Notes: generated from the sequence alone by a model not told the origin. DNA of 64,000 nucleotides from Amphiura filiformis (GCF_039555335.1 NC_092628.1:57709547-57773546), one strand, 5' to 3'. Shown: positions 36,854 through 48,104, counted from the first letter of the stretch. A program made the numbers and translations.

Positions 36854-37147
36854 CCCAGCAAACACAAAATGTTTTCGAGTTTTTGACATCATTCGCAAAA
36901 GGTTAGAAAAGGTTGCCAGAAAATGTTTAAATGTCTGGTTATATAAAGGGTATAAAGGGAATAAAACTTTTTCATAACATTCAAAAACATTTTCTGATTT
37001 ACTACAAATATTCTCAAACCTATAATTATTTATTTTAAGTGGTGACAAAATATTTGGCAAAAAATGTTTGCAGAAAATATTTTTCAATAACGTTATTAAA
37101 ACGTTTTTACCAAAACCAAAACCCAAAAATGTTTTGTGTTTGCCAGG
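36854..37147. mobile_element. 294-bp MITE, TIR CCAGCAAACACAAAA
   Basis: CCAGCAAACACAAAATGTTTT at the left and AAAATGTTTTGTGTTTGCCAG at the right. The 128-codon minus frame crossing it is a by-product of its AT-rich inverted arms. Confidence 0.78.
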
Positions 37148-37485
37148 ATGGCCTTTCAGACTCTTTATAGACAGCTTTATATTATAAATGGTCAATTATT
37201 TAACATAAAAGTTATTATTATTATCATTATTTATAATTGATTTTTCATTATTATTATAAATTTTTATTTCATTTCAAATTGTAATTATTTAACTTCATGC
37301 TGGTTTATGCGCACACGTTAAACTTGGGTCCTCTGGGGATAATTGCCTATCGATTGGATTGATCATGGATATAAAAGTATTGGTGATGTCATAAGCTTAA
37401 CTTTGGTGGACAATAGAATAACCATTGATTGACAAGGTTACCCCTGCGTCCCCTAGCCTTGTTATGACACAAATTTGGTGTCTGT

Positions 37486-38569
37486 TATGCACCTCGAAAT
37501 ATGTACCTTAAAGTCTGTATCTAGCACGTATGCACATCCCACATGTCATGTATGTACGTACGTGGTGGCATGCATTGTTCATTGTCACATGTGTTACAAT
37601 GATCAATGTAGCCATGTGGTCATGGTGGTAGTCCTGCATCTGAAGTTGGCAGGGCCGGATTTACCATAGGGCCAGATGGCTTTGACTTTGACTTTGACGA
37701 AATACTCCGCAACGCCTCTTCTGAAGCCAAACGCAAAGGAATGTGAGAGCTAGACTGCCTAACTGTAGGTATCCTAGGTGAATTCAAATTTGCCATCAAA
37801 CTGCATCATTTTATATATCAAATTAAAGCCCTTGAGTAAACTAAGCCAAAACTGAAAACCTTTTTTTCATAGCACTTTCCGTAGCAAAGTTACATCTTGT
37901 CAAAGATTGACTTTCATCAAAAAGATTCAGCTAGCAAAATTCCCCAAAACAGCATTTCGGGGGTGTTTCTAGATCTTAGTCTCATGGCGATGGCAGCTTT
38001 TTTTAATGGAACTGCTATCAAAATCACTCTAAAATTCCATGTGCGACTTGATTATCACCATAAAAAATCATATATATTTGGGTCAAGTGAAGTATAGAAA
38101 ACATATTTATGTAGGTTTCCTTCACCCACCTATTCTCGAAAAAAATTCAAATTTCTATGTAAATATGCATTGTGTTGGGGCCCCGGTCTCGTAATTAAGC
38201 TGACTAGTAAATGTGTTAACTAAGGTTTGCCTAGGTTACCTACTAACTGGCCTGTATCTCATTTCGGCCAAAGTACGTCTGTAATACATACCTGTTTTTA
38301 ATGACTTTGCAACAATGTTTCTATTGTCAGCAATAACTGCTTGCATTCACACTTTTGAGATTATATGGTGAATTTTCGTACACATCATAAATAAGTGAAA
38401 TCAGAATATCCTGAAAGGAATTTAGGTAACAAATTCAACGACACTGACCTCGCAACAGCTAATGTTTTCATGTAAACATGGCGTCATTAGACATTTTTAG
38501 CCTAAGTTTCGTATCCTACTATCGGATCGTTGAAACAACGAAACCTCAATCCCCGGCCTGCTATTCAAA
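37486..38569. other. Gene-free stretch
   Basis: At 37,653 CAGGGCCGGATTTACC looks like an element end whose complement (AAATCCGGCCCTG) appears at 46,330; each is an unpaired end. A short frame starting MASLDIFSLS at 38,478 has a reasonable ATG context but runs into the inverted repeat at 38,572 and is unsupported. Confidence 0.45.
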
Positions 38570-39235
38570 AGTATCTCATTTTGGAAAATGGATCTCATTT
38601 TGGAATCATCTCAAATTGAATAGAATTGAGAAGCAATTTGAGATCCAATATGAGATCCAATTTGAGTGTCAAATTGAGATATAATCCACCCAATTAGTTT
38701 TTATTGGGTGCTAACTATTATAGTTGGTGAAGTACTGTATCATGTATGGTACATGGAACCAGATGTACCCAGTGTCTGGACTTCTCATGGTCAAGTATAT
38801 TAGGTTTAATGGTGTTCATGGTCTTTTGTAAACAACCAATTCATGCCTCTTGTTCTGTGTCCTCAAACAAGGTCAACCCTCTGATGTTGAATGCATTTGT
38901 AGTAAACTATAAATAGTAACTTCAAAAGATTTTTCAGCTTTTCTCCAAAATAAGTTTGAGAGGGAGGGAATTGAACAAATCTTAATCAAGTTTGTAGGAA
39001 AAAAAAAATAGAGAATGCAATTTTCAATGTTTCAGAAGTGTTAGCCGAGAATGTGATAAATTTGATGTGCACGTTCCTACAGAAAAGTGGTTTCATTTCA
39101 TTCTTGAGCACCAACATTGAGTGAAAAATATGTCAGGTACTTTTAAGTGGGAAATAAAAAACAGGTAGGCCTAATGCCAAAAATCATTTGCACAAAACTA
39201 GAGTACCGGTATATAGTAAAATAGCGAACTTAATT

Positions 39236-39630
39236 CAGTGGCGTAGGCAGCTTTCTTGGTCAGGAGGGGCAAAATAAAATTTCGGGGGCACAGACGAAAA
39301 AAAATATACCGGTTTGGTTTTTAGAGAGGGACTAAGTGTGCGTGTAGCTCGCAAAAATTTTGTATTGCACTATTTTCGCCCATGATTGGGATGAAAGGGG
39401 CTTTCTGTGAGAATGAGCACGTGTGCGGTGTGCAAAATTTTTATATTTTACACTAATTTGGCCATGATCGGGGTGAAGTTTGGTGGAAAAGGGCGCCCCT
39501 TGTCCTCTTTCTTTTCCTTTGCCCTCCAGATTTTCTCTTTCATTTTTTGTCACAGGGGCACTTTTTCTTTCATTTTTTGTCAGGGGGGGGGCACTCTGCC
39601 CCCCTTGCCACCCCACTGGCTACGCTACTG
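39236..39630. mobile_element. 395-bp hAT-like MITE with perfect 8-bp TSD
   Basis: Ends CAGTGGCGTAGGCAG and CTGGCTACGCTACTG, flanked by ACTTAATT on both sides (39,228-39,235 and 39,631-39,638). An 8-bp duplication with CAGTGGCGTA ends fits hAT. Confidence 0.88.
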
Positions 39631-39832
39631 ACTTAATTACTAACAAAGGAATATCCAACAGAATAGTTCATTTCTGGTTGTTTGCTACGTACTAGTATTT
39701 AAAAAAGAATTAAATAAAAAGAGTTTTGTAATGTAGAAATAATTCATCATAGAGAAAAACAGAAACAACTAGTGGCAAATGGTGGTCATAGACCACAAAC
39801 CTAGCTGGGGCGTGTTGGTGTTGTAGAGGTAT

Positions 39833-40478
39833 CTGACCCCTGCAAAATGTTCCAAAAATGTTCCCCTGGTCATGAGGTTTGATGTCACCGAGTTTGAGTC
39901 CCATACTCCTTACAGATGTCCAGAAAATGCAATATTAAGATTTGACCCCAGATGACCTTTGACCTGACCCCTGCAAAATGTTCCAAAAATGTTCCCCTGG
40001 TCATCAAGTTTGTTGTCACCGAGTTTGAGCCCTGTACCCCTTACAAATATCCAGAAAATACATTTCTAAGATTTGACCTCTGCATGACCTTTGATCTGAC
40101 CCCTGCAAAATGTTCCCTGGTCATGAGATTTGTTGTCACTGAGTTTGAGCCCCATACCCCTTGCAAATATCCAGAAAATGAAATTATAAGATTTGACCCC
40201 AGGTAACCTTTGACGTGACCCCTGCAAAGTGTTCCAAAATGTTCCCCAGATCACTAAGTTTGTTGTCACCCTAAGTTTGAGCCCTGTACCCCTTACATAT
40301 GTCCAGGAAATGCATTTCTAAAATTTGACCTCTACATGACCTTTGACCTGACCCCTGCAAAATGTTCCCCTGGTCATGAGATTTGTTGTCACCGAGTTTG
40401 AGCCCCATACCCCTTACAGATGTCCAGATAATGCAATTGCAAGATTTTACCCCTTAATGACCTTGGACCCCAATTCTG
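39833..40478. repeat. Tandem repeat, five units of 119-134 bp, with DR1-like motifs
   Basis: (C/G)TGACCCCTGCAAA starts units at 39,833, 39,964, 40,096, 40,215 and 40,349. Each unit contains TTGTTGTCACCGAGTTTGAG, CCCCTTACA and, before the next unit, a TGACCTTTGACCT-like word (exact at 39,953 and 40,337, one change at 40,085). A related single unit follows at 40,604. Confidence 0.9.
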
Positions 40479-41029
40479 TATGCAAGTTATAGGCGTGTGG
40501 TATAGCTGATGCATTTATGCAAATGACATCATTGTACTATATAATATGTGGCAGAAGAAGCATTTTGAAGATATTTGGTTAAATACCGGAAATTCCCCCT
40601 TAATGACCTTTGACCCCAATTCTGTTTAGACACTATGGGCACTGGATATAGCCGATACATATGTGCAAGTTACGTAATTGTAGGGTGTAACATGTAGGCG
40701 TAGAAGCATTTTGAAAATATTGCCAGAAAGAAGAAGAAAGAAGAAAGATCCGATAGCAAAACAGTACCTAGCTTGGGGGGTTGGTTGTAAACCCCCCAGC
40801 TAGGTAAAACCCTGATAATGTGGGATGCATTAGTGTAGTATCAATAACACATGTACATGCACTGGTAATTGACCTTGTCTTCTTGGCAGAGAAACATGAT
40901 CTGTAACTTGTAATATAAGCACAAAATTCCCAATGCTACTTAAGGCCTTGCTCTACCAAAATACAATTTTGGTGATCCCCATCCAACTTCTTTGACCATG
41001 AGATATGACAAACATTTTGTACTAAGCAC
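40479..41029. other. Tail of the tandem repeat and unique sequence
   Basis: 40,479-40,760 contains two further diverged repeats of CTTAATGACCTT(G/T)GACCCCAATTCTG; then CCCCCCAGCTAGG pairs with CCTAGCTTGGGGGG near 40,770-40,805 as a small hairpin. No gene. Confidence 0.5.
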
Positions 41030-41327
41030 CAATTGGGTGATTATGGATCTCATATTGGTACTCAAATTCGTTCTCAAATTGCATCTCAATTCTATCCAAT
41101 TTGAGATGATTTTCAAAATGAGATCCATTTTCCAAAATGAGATAGTTGTGTACAACTGATATATATATTGAAATAAAACTCGAAACATCCCGTGTTATTC
41201 CTCAAAACTACATGCACCTTCATTAATAAAAAATTGAAATCCTAGTAGAAATCCGTTATCGAAAATTGTTTGATATAAAAGCGTCACCAAAAGTAATTTT
41301 TCTGAAGAGTAGATACAGCGTGTCAAA

Positions 41328-42115
41328 ATGGCGGCCGAGTCGCATCCCCCAGCTTTGTACGTGTACCCAGGTCACGGTATGTCTACGTGACGAACAGTCA
41401 AGGTCAGAGAACAGCGCAACCTGTCTGCTGTCATGATAGTTAGTTTTAGTTTTTTTTTAGTTTTTATTCGGATATCACTTTTACATCAGTGGCACTCATC
41501 AATATGATGGTGCATCCAAAAACATTTAAATAATAACAATGTGAATAAATATATAAAACAAAATTAAATTAATTTAAAATTAAACAGCAGTAAATACAAA
41601 TGATACGTTTCAAACATGAAAATAAAAAATAAAAATATTTACACTGAAGTAAACCTCATTATATGTACATTAATTAGTAGCCTACTCAAGGACATTAATC
41701 AGAACTTGAATATAAAAAGAAAAATAATAAAGACATTATTTATAATGCCTTCAAATGTGTCCTTAAAGACCATGCACATTTTATGTACGATTTACAATAG
41801 GCATCAAACATATCATCAATAATATTTTGGAATTCTGCGGCGCTGTCAATCATCCTTATTGCCTTTGTCGAACAGACTTTTACGCAGGTAAGAGCTCACG
41901 CTGTCCTCACTTTTAGGATCGACGAGCGTCATGCCGACACAATCTGGTTGTGTAGGAGACTATCATCGTGATGCCCACGTTGGAACCATTGGATTACGGA
42001 AGAAATATTCATACCAGGACTGAAGCAAATGTGGCCATTTCTATGTTTGTACCGGGCAAGTACCGGACATTTTTCAACACGGAGCTAGCGGAAAATACTG
42101 CAAATTCGTCCAAGG
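41328..42115 (+). other. Possible first exons of an unrecognised gene
   Basis: ATG at 41,328 in a good context (AAAATGGCGGCC) reads MAAESHPPALYVYPGHG before possible donors at CAG|GTCACG or ACG|GTATGT. A possible second exon lies between CTCACTTTTAG (about 41,913) and AAG|GTAAGC (42,116). Joined from either donor it reads STSVMPTQSGCVGDYHRDAH and ends at TGA near 42,022. In another frame 41,971-42,115 reads MPTLEPLDYGRNIHTRTEAN onward and stays open to the donor. The two frames conflict and I recognise no family. The retrotransposon at 42,190 lies directly downstream. Confidence 0.22.
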
Positions 42116-42189
42116 TAAGCAAAGGGTTAACGTTGGGGATCGCATTTTTAACTTTGACTAAACTGTTTCGGAGTTAAGGCACGCTAAAA

Positions 42190-44510
42190 GTAGACCATTT
42201 TGGGGGCTGTATTTGGTGTACACTTATTCGCTATTGCTGAAGTATACCCGCCGAATCATGTACCAATACACAAGGTATTGGTACATGAGATCAGGTATAT
42301 GTGAGAGCGCTGAGAGAGCTATTAATCTTGGAGTTTTTGCTGTTTTCTTAGGTGGTTGGTTACTTCTTGTTTGAATGCTTCCGCTGTTTCGATGTTAATG
42401 ATGTTGTTAGGCAGGGTATTCCATTCATTAATTGTTTTTGGAAAAAATGAGTCTCTGAGACAGTTCTTGTTGGCTCGTGGTCTGTTAAATGCCTTGACGT
42501 TTTGACGGCGAGTGGGGCGGGTGACTGGTATGAGAAATTCTTGAGCCGGTATGGCGACCTGACCTGTGGTGGTTTTGTGTAGCAGAGTGAGGCGACTAGC
42601 TTGTCGACGCAGTTGTAGTGAGTCCCATTCCAGTTGTGTCAACATTTTAGTGACACTATTGGTCGTAATTTCTGCAGGCAAATCTTGCAGCTTTGCGTGG
42701 CACCGCCTCCAATTTAAGTATGTGTTCTTTAGTTGCCGGATCCCATACGGTTCCGCAATACTCTACATTGTAGGTGCGGCCGCACTAATGCCTTATAGGC
42801 AGTTGATTTGAGTTCAGTGGTACACGGATGCAAATTTCTACGCACTACCCCTAGAACTCGATTGGCTTTTGAGATGGCATGATTGATGTGGTTATCCCAT
42901 TTAAGATTATTTGTTATTTGAATACCCAGATATGAGTGTGAGTCCGTTTCTTGCAACACAGACTGCCCTAGTTTGTACTGATGGGTAGTCTTACTTCTAG
43001 AATGTGACAATTTAAGTGTGAAACACTTACTGGCATTAAATTGCATTTGCCAGTTGTTTTGCCACATATGCAAGGTATCAAGATCAGATTGAAGGCGAGA
43101 AACATCAGAGTTGTCGTGGATGGGGCGATATATTACACAGTCATCAGCAAATAAACAAACCTCCGACGAGATGTTACCAGGGAGGTCGCTTATATATGCT
43201 AAGAACAATAAGGGGCCGAGGACGGTGCCTTGGGGAACGCCTGATCTAACTGGCACCCACTGTGAATTGTGAATGATCACCATCCACGACAACTCTCTGT
43301 TTCCGCTGTGTTAAAAAAAATTTTTACCCATGTATGAGTCCTGTCGGTTATACCATATTTTTCTAACTTGTAAAGCAGCCTCTGGTGAGGAACCGTGTCG
43401 AACGCCTTGCTGAAGTCCATGATTACCATATCGACAGATGTTTTGGAATCAAGGGCTTCAGCAAGGTCGTTGACAGTAAGGATTAATTGGCTCTCACACG
43501 AGTGACCACGGCGGAAGCCGTGTTGCCTGTCCGATAGGACATTGAAATTATTAAAGTGGTGCATAATTTGGCTATGAAGTATGTGTTCTAACAGTTTGCA
43601 ACAAATAGGTGTCAAAGACACAGGCCTGTAATTTGATGCAGTGGCTCTGTCCCCTTTTTTAAAAATTGGGGTGATGTTAGCTGTGAGCCAGTCTGAAGGA
43701 AGGGACCCTGTGTCTAAAGACTTCCTGAAAATGTGTGTCATAACGCCGGTGTGAGTTCTTTGGCAAAAGATTTCAGGATTTTTGCTGGGATGCCGTCCGG
43801 CCCTGGGGCCTTGTTAACTTCCAAATCATTCAGTAATTTGAATACCCCCTCCTGGTATATTTCAAAATCAGGCATTGGGGGATAACACTGTTGTTTAGGC
43901 AGGTTATCGGTAGGGTTTTCATTGGTAAAGACCGATTCAAACTGGTGATTTAGGATTTCAGCTTTTCCAACACTATCACTAATATTAAGTGAGCCATTGC
44001 TTCTAAGAGCAGGAATGCCCACACTATATCGTTGCGTAACTTCTTCACGAAGCTCCAGAATTGCTTAGGGGACTCAATGCATGAGGATCTTACCCATCTC
44101 CAGTATGCCACCTTAGTGTCTTTTTGTACTTCTTTACGGATGTTTCTGAAATTTTGTTTGTCAGTTTCATTACCAGATTTTCTAGCTTTGTTAAAGATTC
44201 TTTGCTTTTTCCTCAACTTCCTACGGATGCTCGGTGAGATCCATGGGGTATTACCGGGTATTCTTTTTTGAAGAATAATTTGAGGGAATGTGTGTGTCCA
44301 TTGCCTGAAATATACCTTCTTTAAACAATTTCCAATCATCCTCAACAGTGGAAGAATTTGAGTCCAAAATTTTGGAGCTGAGATTGGTAAAATCTTTCTT
44401 CAACCCTTCATTATTGGCTTTTTGGTATTTGTACACTTTTCTAGGCTTAGATTTCAAAAGCTTAGGAGATGTTGCCATATCAATCATTGGGATTAATAAG
44501 TACAATGAAA
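42190..44510 (-). mobile_element. Decayed non-LTR retrotransposon (Jockey/CR1-like reverse transcriptase)
   Basis: Minus-strand fragments in order: 44,505-43,738 (linker ending KAPGPDGIPAKILK), 43,741-43,277 (PIFKKGD, NYRPVSLTPICCKLLEHIL, HGFRRGHSCESQL, MDFSKAFDTVPHQRLL: RT blocks up to motif A), 43,292-42,729 (SGVPQGTVLGPLLFLAYISD motif B, LFADDCVIY motif C, SYLGIQITNNLKW thumb), and 42,681-42,322 (C-terminal tail with RDSFFPKTINEWNTLP). The active-site residues (DFSKAFD, FADD) are present, but the frame changes at least five times, so no full protein can be made. No apurinic endonuclease domain is found upstream of 44,505, so the copy is 5'-truncated. A perfect 13-bp hairpin lies in the presumed 3' UTR (42,257-42,287). 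The clade is assigned by eye only. Confidence 0.9.
42257..42287 (-). other. Perfect 13-bp stem-loop at the retrotransposon 3' end
   Basis: CATGTACCAATAC, loop ACAAG, GTATTGGTACATG. It lies 35-65 bp past the last stop codon of the retrotransposon, where 3' UTR structures recognised by the reverse transcriptase are known in several non-LTR clades. Confidence 0.6.
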
Positions 44511-44681
44511 TAATGAGTAGGGCAGGTTTCTTCTTCGTCTTACGTAACAGTATTGTTCTAAAAAAAAAACCGGAAGCACTACATATGGCGCTCTTATGCC
44601 GCTCTAGCTGAAATACAGCAAGATAATGTAAGATAGTAAATGTAAACCTGTATTTTAGCTAGAGTATCTCGAGCTACGGCT

Positions 44682-44929
44682 AAGGGACCGTTCAGAAACA
44701 CTTGTAAGGGGGGGGGCTGATGCAAAAAGGGGGGCCCTGAAAAATTTTGACTCTCATAAGGGGGGGCCTGAAAAAAATGACCACAAATTTTCCTGGAGAA
44801 ATTGAGTTTTTATGCTTTTCTGAAATTTTATATCCTGAAATTTTAGAGGTCTGTAAAGGGGGCCCCAAAAAATATTTGCGATAAAAAATTTTCCATCGGT
44901 CCCTTACAAGTGTTTGTGAACGGTCCCTT
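44682..44929. mobile_element. 248-bp TIR element
   Basis: AAGGGACCGTTCAGAAACAC at the left and GTGTTTGTGAACGGTCCCTT at the right, extended by TTGTAAGGG/CCCTTACAA. G/C-rich interior, no open frame of note. Confidence 0.83.
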
Positions 44930-44963
44930 CGCGCGCACTGGCCTATTTGTAGCAAATTATTAA

Positions 44964-46173
44964 GGGGGTACTACTGTGGTAAATTTGTGACTATTTATGC
45001 ATTTTTCTCCAAAAAGTAATAACACACTGGTAATAAAAGTTATGTATATTATTGGGGCAAGGAATCCAATTACTACACTGAAATTTCATTGACTCAAGAC
45101 AAGCGGTTATATACACGTATGATAGGAAACTAGGTACATCCTAGTGGTATCTTATTTCTTATCATAAATGGCCATGCGTTTTGAGTTGGGCCAGTAAATA
45201 GGTGGAGATGTTACATGCGCGTGGCATTTTAGGGTTCATCTTTTTAATTTTCTCAGTTAATATGTAGCTTATGTAGTTAAATTTGGTGTCAAATTAAAGC
45301 TTGTGATGAGACCAATTAAGTAAACCTTACAAAAGTTGTAAAAAGTTATTAACATTTGAATAATTTGCATCTAATTAGCATAATGTGCGGGGTGGAGGAG
45401 GATCAGGAGGAGGAGGATCAGGAGGAGCAAATTTAATAAAAGTGACCCCAGGGTCATATGATGCAAGAGGTCCATTTCTTTTTCACATTTTACAATTCAC
45501 TTTAAACTGCATACTATAACACCATACAATCATATTCCAGGTAATTTAATTTGCTTTGAGAAGCAATTTTGCATATTTTATTTTCCGTTCGGGTTACACA
45601 TTGAAGTCAATGGGAAAATATGCCTTGAAAGAGGCTGGCGCAAAATCATTTTAATTTTATTGAACCCTATGATGTTATATATGTATTTAAAGCTCTGATT
45701 GAGAGGAATTCAAAAATGGAACTTTTAAATATGTGGGGTGAAGCTAACTTTTTTTTTTTTAATTTGTCAAATTTTACATTTTTTCCCTAAAATATCTGGT
45801 ATTTTCAGTTTCATAATTCATTAGTGTTACACCCTGTGCCATTTTAAAGTGCATTTTTGGATTCCTTGGTTCATTTGCAGCCAGAAAATGTATACTTTTA
45901 TATATGTTGGGTATAATGTGTGAAAGATATTCATATCCAAACGAAAAACATGCAATTTTCATCTCACGAAAACATGTAACGCATTACCGGCCCAACTCAA
46001 AACGCACGGCCACATAACAAACCACTTGTCTTGGGTCACTGAAATTCCAGTGTAGTACTTGGATACCTTGTCCTTGCCCCTATAATATACATAACTTTTG
46101 TTACCACTGTGTTATTAGTTTATGAGAAAAATGCAAAATTAGACACAAATTTATCGAGGGGTGTAGTACCCCC
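44964..46173. mobile_element. 1,210-bp piggyBac-like element with a nested insertion
   Basis: TTAA at 44,960-44,963 and 46,174-46,177, ends GGGGGTACTACT / GTAGTACCCCC, same subterminal sequence as 30,655-31,003. Its size is explained by a second TIR element at 45,169-46,012. Confidence 0.85.
45169..46012. mobile_element. 844-bp TIR element nested inside the piggyBac-like element
   Basis: TGGCCATGCGTTTTGAGTTG at the left and CAACTCAAAACGCACGGCCA at the right. It contains a GGAGGAGGATCA tract (45,395-45,427). A split copy is at 47,549-47,638 plus 49,149-49,532. Confidence 0.8.
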
Positions 46174-46177
46174 TTAA

Positions 46178-46680
46178 CTTCAACTGAGCTAAAATAGTCT
46201 AAAATTGAATTTTTTTCGCGCGCGGTCCTACTGAAATCTAAAACTTGGCCACTTGACTGCACATGCCTTCCTCACAGTGCTTTTGGGGGCCTCCAAATTT
46301 TGGCCTGGCCCAGGGCCCCCCAAAAGGCAAATCCGGCCCTGGAAGTTGGTACCCCATTTTAGGGACTAGATGGAATAATTATGAGCCCTGGCGGGAGGGT
46401 AAATTTATTTTTTGGGGGGTGGGCAAGACATTTTTGGCGAGCCGAAAAGGGGCGGGGCAAGCAATTTTTGGCAAGCAAAAAGGGGCAGGGGAGCAATTTT
46501 GGCAGGCACACTGCCACTGGCCTTGGGTGTCAATCCGGGGGCATGTCCCTCCACATTTTGGGATGTGGGGACACAATATCAAATTGCCCTCCCCCAGTTC
46601 CAATAATTGAAAGTTGACACTCCCAACTCCCGGTCCCAAGATTCCAAGAAGTGCTGTGTATGTGACGAGAGTGAAGAAAT
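46178..46680. repeat. Repeat fragments, G-rich
   Basis: 46,305-46,343 ends with GGCAAATCCGGCCCTG (complement of the 37,653 word). 46,362-46,520 belongs to the GAGCCCTGGCGGGAGGGTAA / GCAATTTTTGGC family. Overlapping open frames on both strands follow from G-richness. Confidence 0.55.
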
Positions 46681-46689
46681 GAGAACCGA

Positions 46690-47192
46690 AACATGGTAAA
46701 ACTAAGCTACAGCTGTATGCCAAATGTGAGCCAAATTATATCTGCACACAACATATCATGAAGACCAGAGAGCCTCAACAGACCAAACAAACAAGATACC
46801 AGCTGCAACTGCAGAAATAATGAGTGCCCACTGAAAGGTAATTGCTTGATCAACAGTGTCGTATATCAAGCCACAGTCTCACATCGGGCTCACTGAAAAC
46901 TCATTTAAAACCCGCTACAACCAACATACCGAGCTTCTGAAATGAGGAGAAACGCAATGCAACAACGCTGAGTGAATACATTTGGAAGCTGAAAAACAAC
47001 AAAGTAACTTATTCAATAAATTGGAGAATCATCAGCAGAGCAAGAGCATACTCCACATCGAGCAAAATCTGCAACCTCTGCCTCAAAGAAAAGTTCTTCA
47101 TCATCCATAGACCACAGTTTTCTTCTCTCAACAAAAGAAATGAACTTAGTACATGTAGGCACAGAAAAAAACATTTGCTACAATGTATGTAA
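46690..47192 (+). mobile_element. Penelope-like element remnant: C-terminal GIY-YIG endonuclease region
   Basis: Translating across frames in order gives VKLSYSCMPNVSQIISAHN (about 46,700), SCNCRNNECPLKGNCLINSV and VYQATVSHR (46,800-46,890), TENSFKTRYNQHTE (46,898-46,940), NEEKRNATTLSEYIWKLKNN then VTYSINWRIISRARAYSTSS, KICNLCLKEKFFIIH and LNKRNELSTCRHRKKHLL (46,943-47,180), stop TAA 47,190. The Cys-rich block, VVY, the F..R...H motif, SEYIW.LK, W.I......Y....K.C.LCL.EK and NKRNEL...CRH are characteristic of the GIY-YIG region of Penelope-like retroelements. The expected YIG segment is deleted near 46,890 and at least three frame breaks are present, so it is inactive. No reverse transcriptase is found upstream. 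Confidence 0.82.
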
Positions 47193-47548
47193 CTATTAGA
47201 TTTGCAATATTGAATTGGCATACATGTAGAGTAAGTTTACCTTCTGTAACATTTTGTGATAAAGCATAGGCCTACTGCGAGTATACCACCTGTTGCGCCA
47301 ACAGCCATTAATATTTAACGCGCGTATATACGTATGCGTAAGATAAAGCGATTTTGCATACTTTACACGGGCATAAATTTATGCGTGGTAGCTGCGCCGT
47401 TTCTGAACTGGCAGTAGGCCTACGCCTAGCTTAACATTAACTTTTTGACACTCTACTGCATTTGGTTTCTGAAGAGTGAGGTCTTGTTTCAAGACCTCAC
47501 GAAACAGTTCTGTAAAACTACAATGTAATTTTGTTCCTTGTTTATAAT
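47193..47548. repeat. Non-coding with a repeat shared with gene 2 intron 2
   Basis: 47,365-47,492 (CGGGCATAAATTTATGC, GGTAGCTGCGCC, GAAGAGTGAGGTCTTGTTTC) recurs at 54,163-54,290. Confidence 0.65.
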
Positions 47549-47741
47549 TACTATAACACCATACAATCATAGGTCCTATTCCAGCTAATGTAATTTGCTT
47601 TGAGAAGCAATTTTGCATATTATGTTCCGTTCGGGTTAGTCCGACGAGTAGGACCTTTTTTTCTAAGTTACCAGACTATACTCATTTCACACTGATCACT
47701 ATCTCACATGGTGCAAGAATTGTTAGGCTTTTACCACTACC

Positions 47742-48030
47742 AGTGGCGTACCGTGGCCTCTCCTACCGGGGGGTGGGGGGGGCTGACGAAAATTCAGTTT
47801 TGCCGCCCCTTAACAGGAAGGTGGTTTGAAAAAGTGAAGAGCAAAAAAAAAAGCAACACATTTTGATGTATAGTACAATTTTTTCACAATCTTCTATACT
47901 TTTTCAAATTTTTTTCGCCCGTTTTCTTTACTAATTCTTTTTGCCGCCCCTTCGTTGTTGCTGCCTCCTGCTTTTTGCTGCCCCTTTTTCCGAGCCCCCT
48001 GCTTTTACCCGGGGCTCGCGCCTCAAAGTC
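47742..48030 (+). repeat. Interspersed repeat, family of 19,849
   Basis: Starts CAGTGGCGTACCGTGG just upstream and shares the ordered motifs of 19,849-20,225, ending near TTTTACCCGGGGCTCG. Confidence 0.68.
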
Positions 48031-48104
48031 CCCAAAATATGCGCATGACTACTGACGAAAAAGTAGACCGACGTTAAAAGTGATATAGTTGACCTATTTG
48101 TCTA

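Larger units (their letters stand above)
35773..37485. mobile_element. Composite region bounded by inverted 50-bp arms
   Basis: GACACCAATTTGG, CTAGGGGACGCAGGGGTAAC and CTTGTCAAT at 35,775-35,828 are repeated in reverse complement at 37,430-37,484. The interior holds two further inverted-repeat elements (36,071-36,468 and 36,854-37,147). A 1.7-kb transposon carrying nested insertions is likely; no target duplication is clear. Confidence 0.6.
38572..41147. mobile_element. 2.6-kb interval bounded by 110-150-bp inverted arms
   Basis: The left arm (TATCTCATTTTGGAAAATGG, ATCATCTCAAATTG, ATAGAATTGAGAAGCAATTT) is the reverse complement of 41,030-41,147. Its ends read TA|TCTCATTTTGG and CCAAAATGAGA|TA, suggesting a TA target. 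It encloses an hAT-like MITE (39,236) and the DR1-motif tandem repeat. No transposase is recognised. Confidence 0.6.

Noticed and set aside
36809..37195. 128-codon minus-strand frame
   Set aside because: It spans a MITE with CCAGCAAACACAAAA inverted ends; AT-rich repeat translation.
43950..44611. Plus-strand frames opposite the retrotransposon
   Set aside because: They are antisense shadows of the minus-strand retrotransposon coding sequence.
46263..46723. Overlapping 64-115-codon frames on both strands
   Set aside because: G-rich repeat fragments; frames open in several registers at once.
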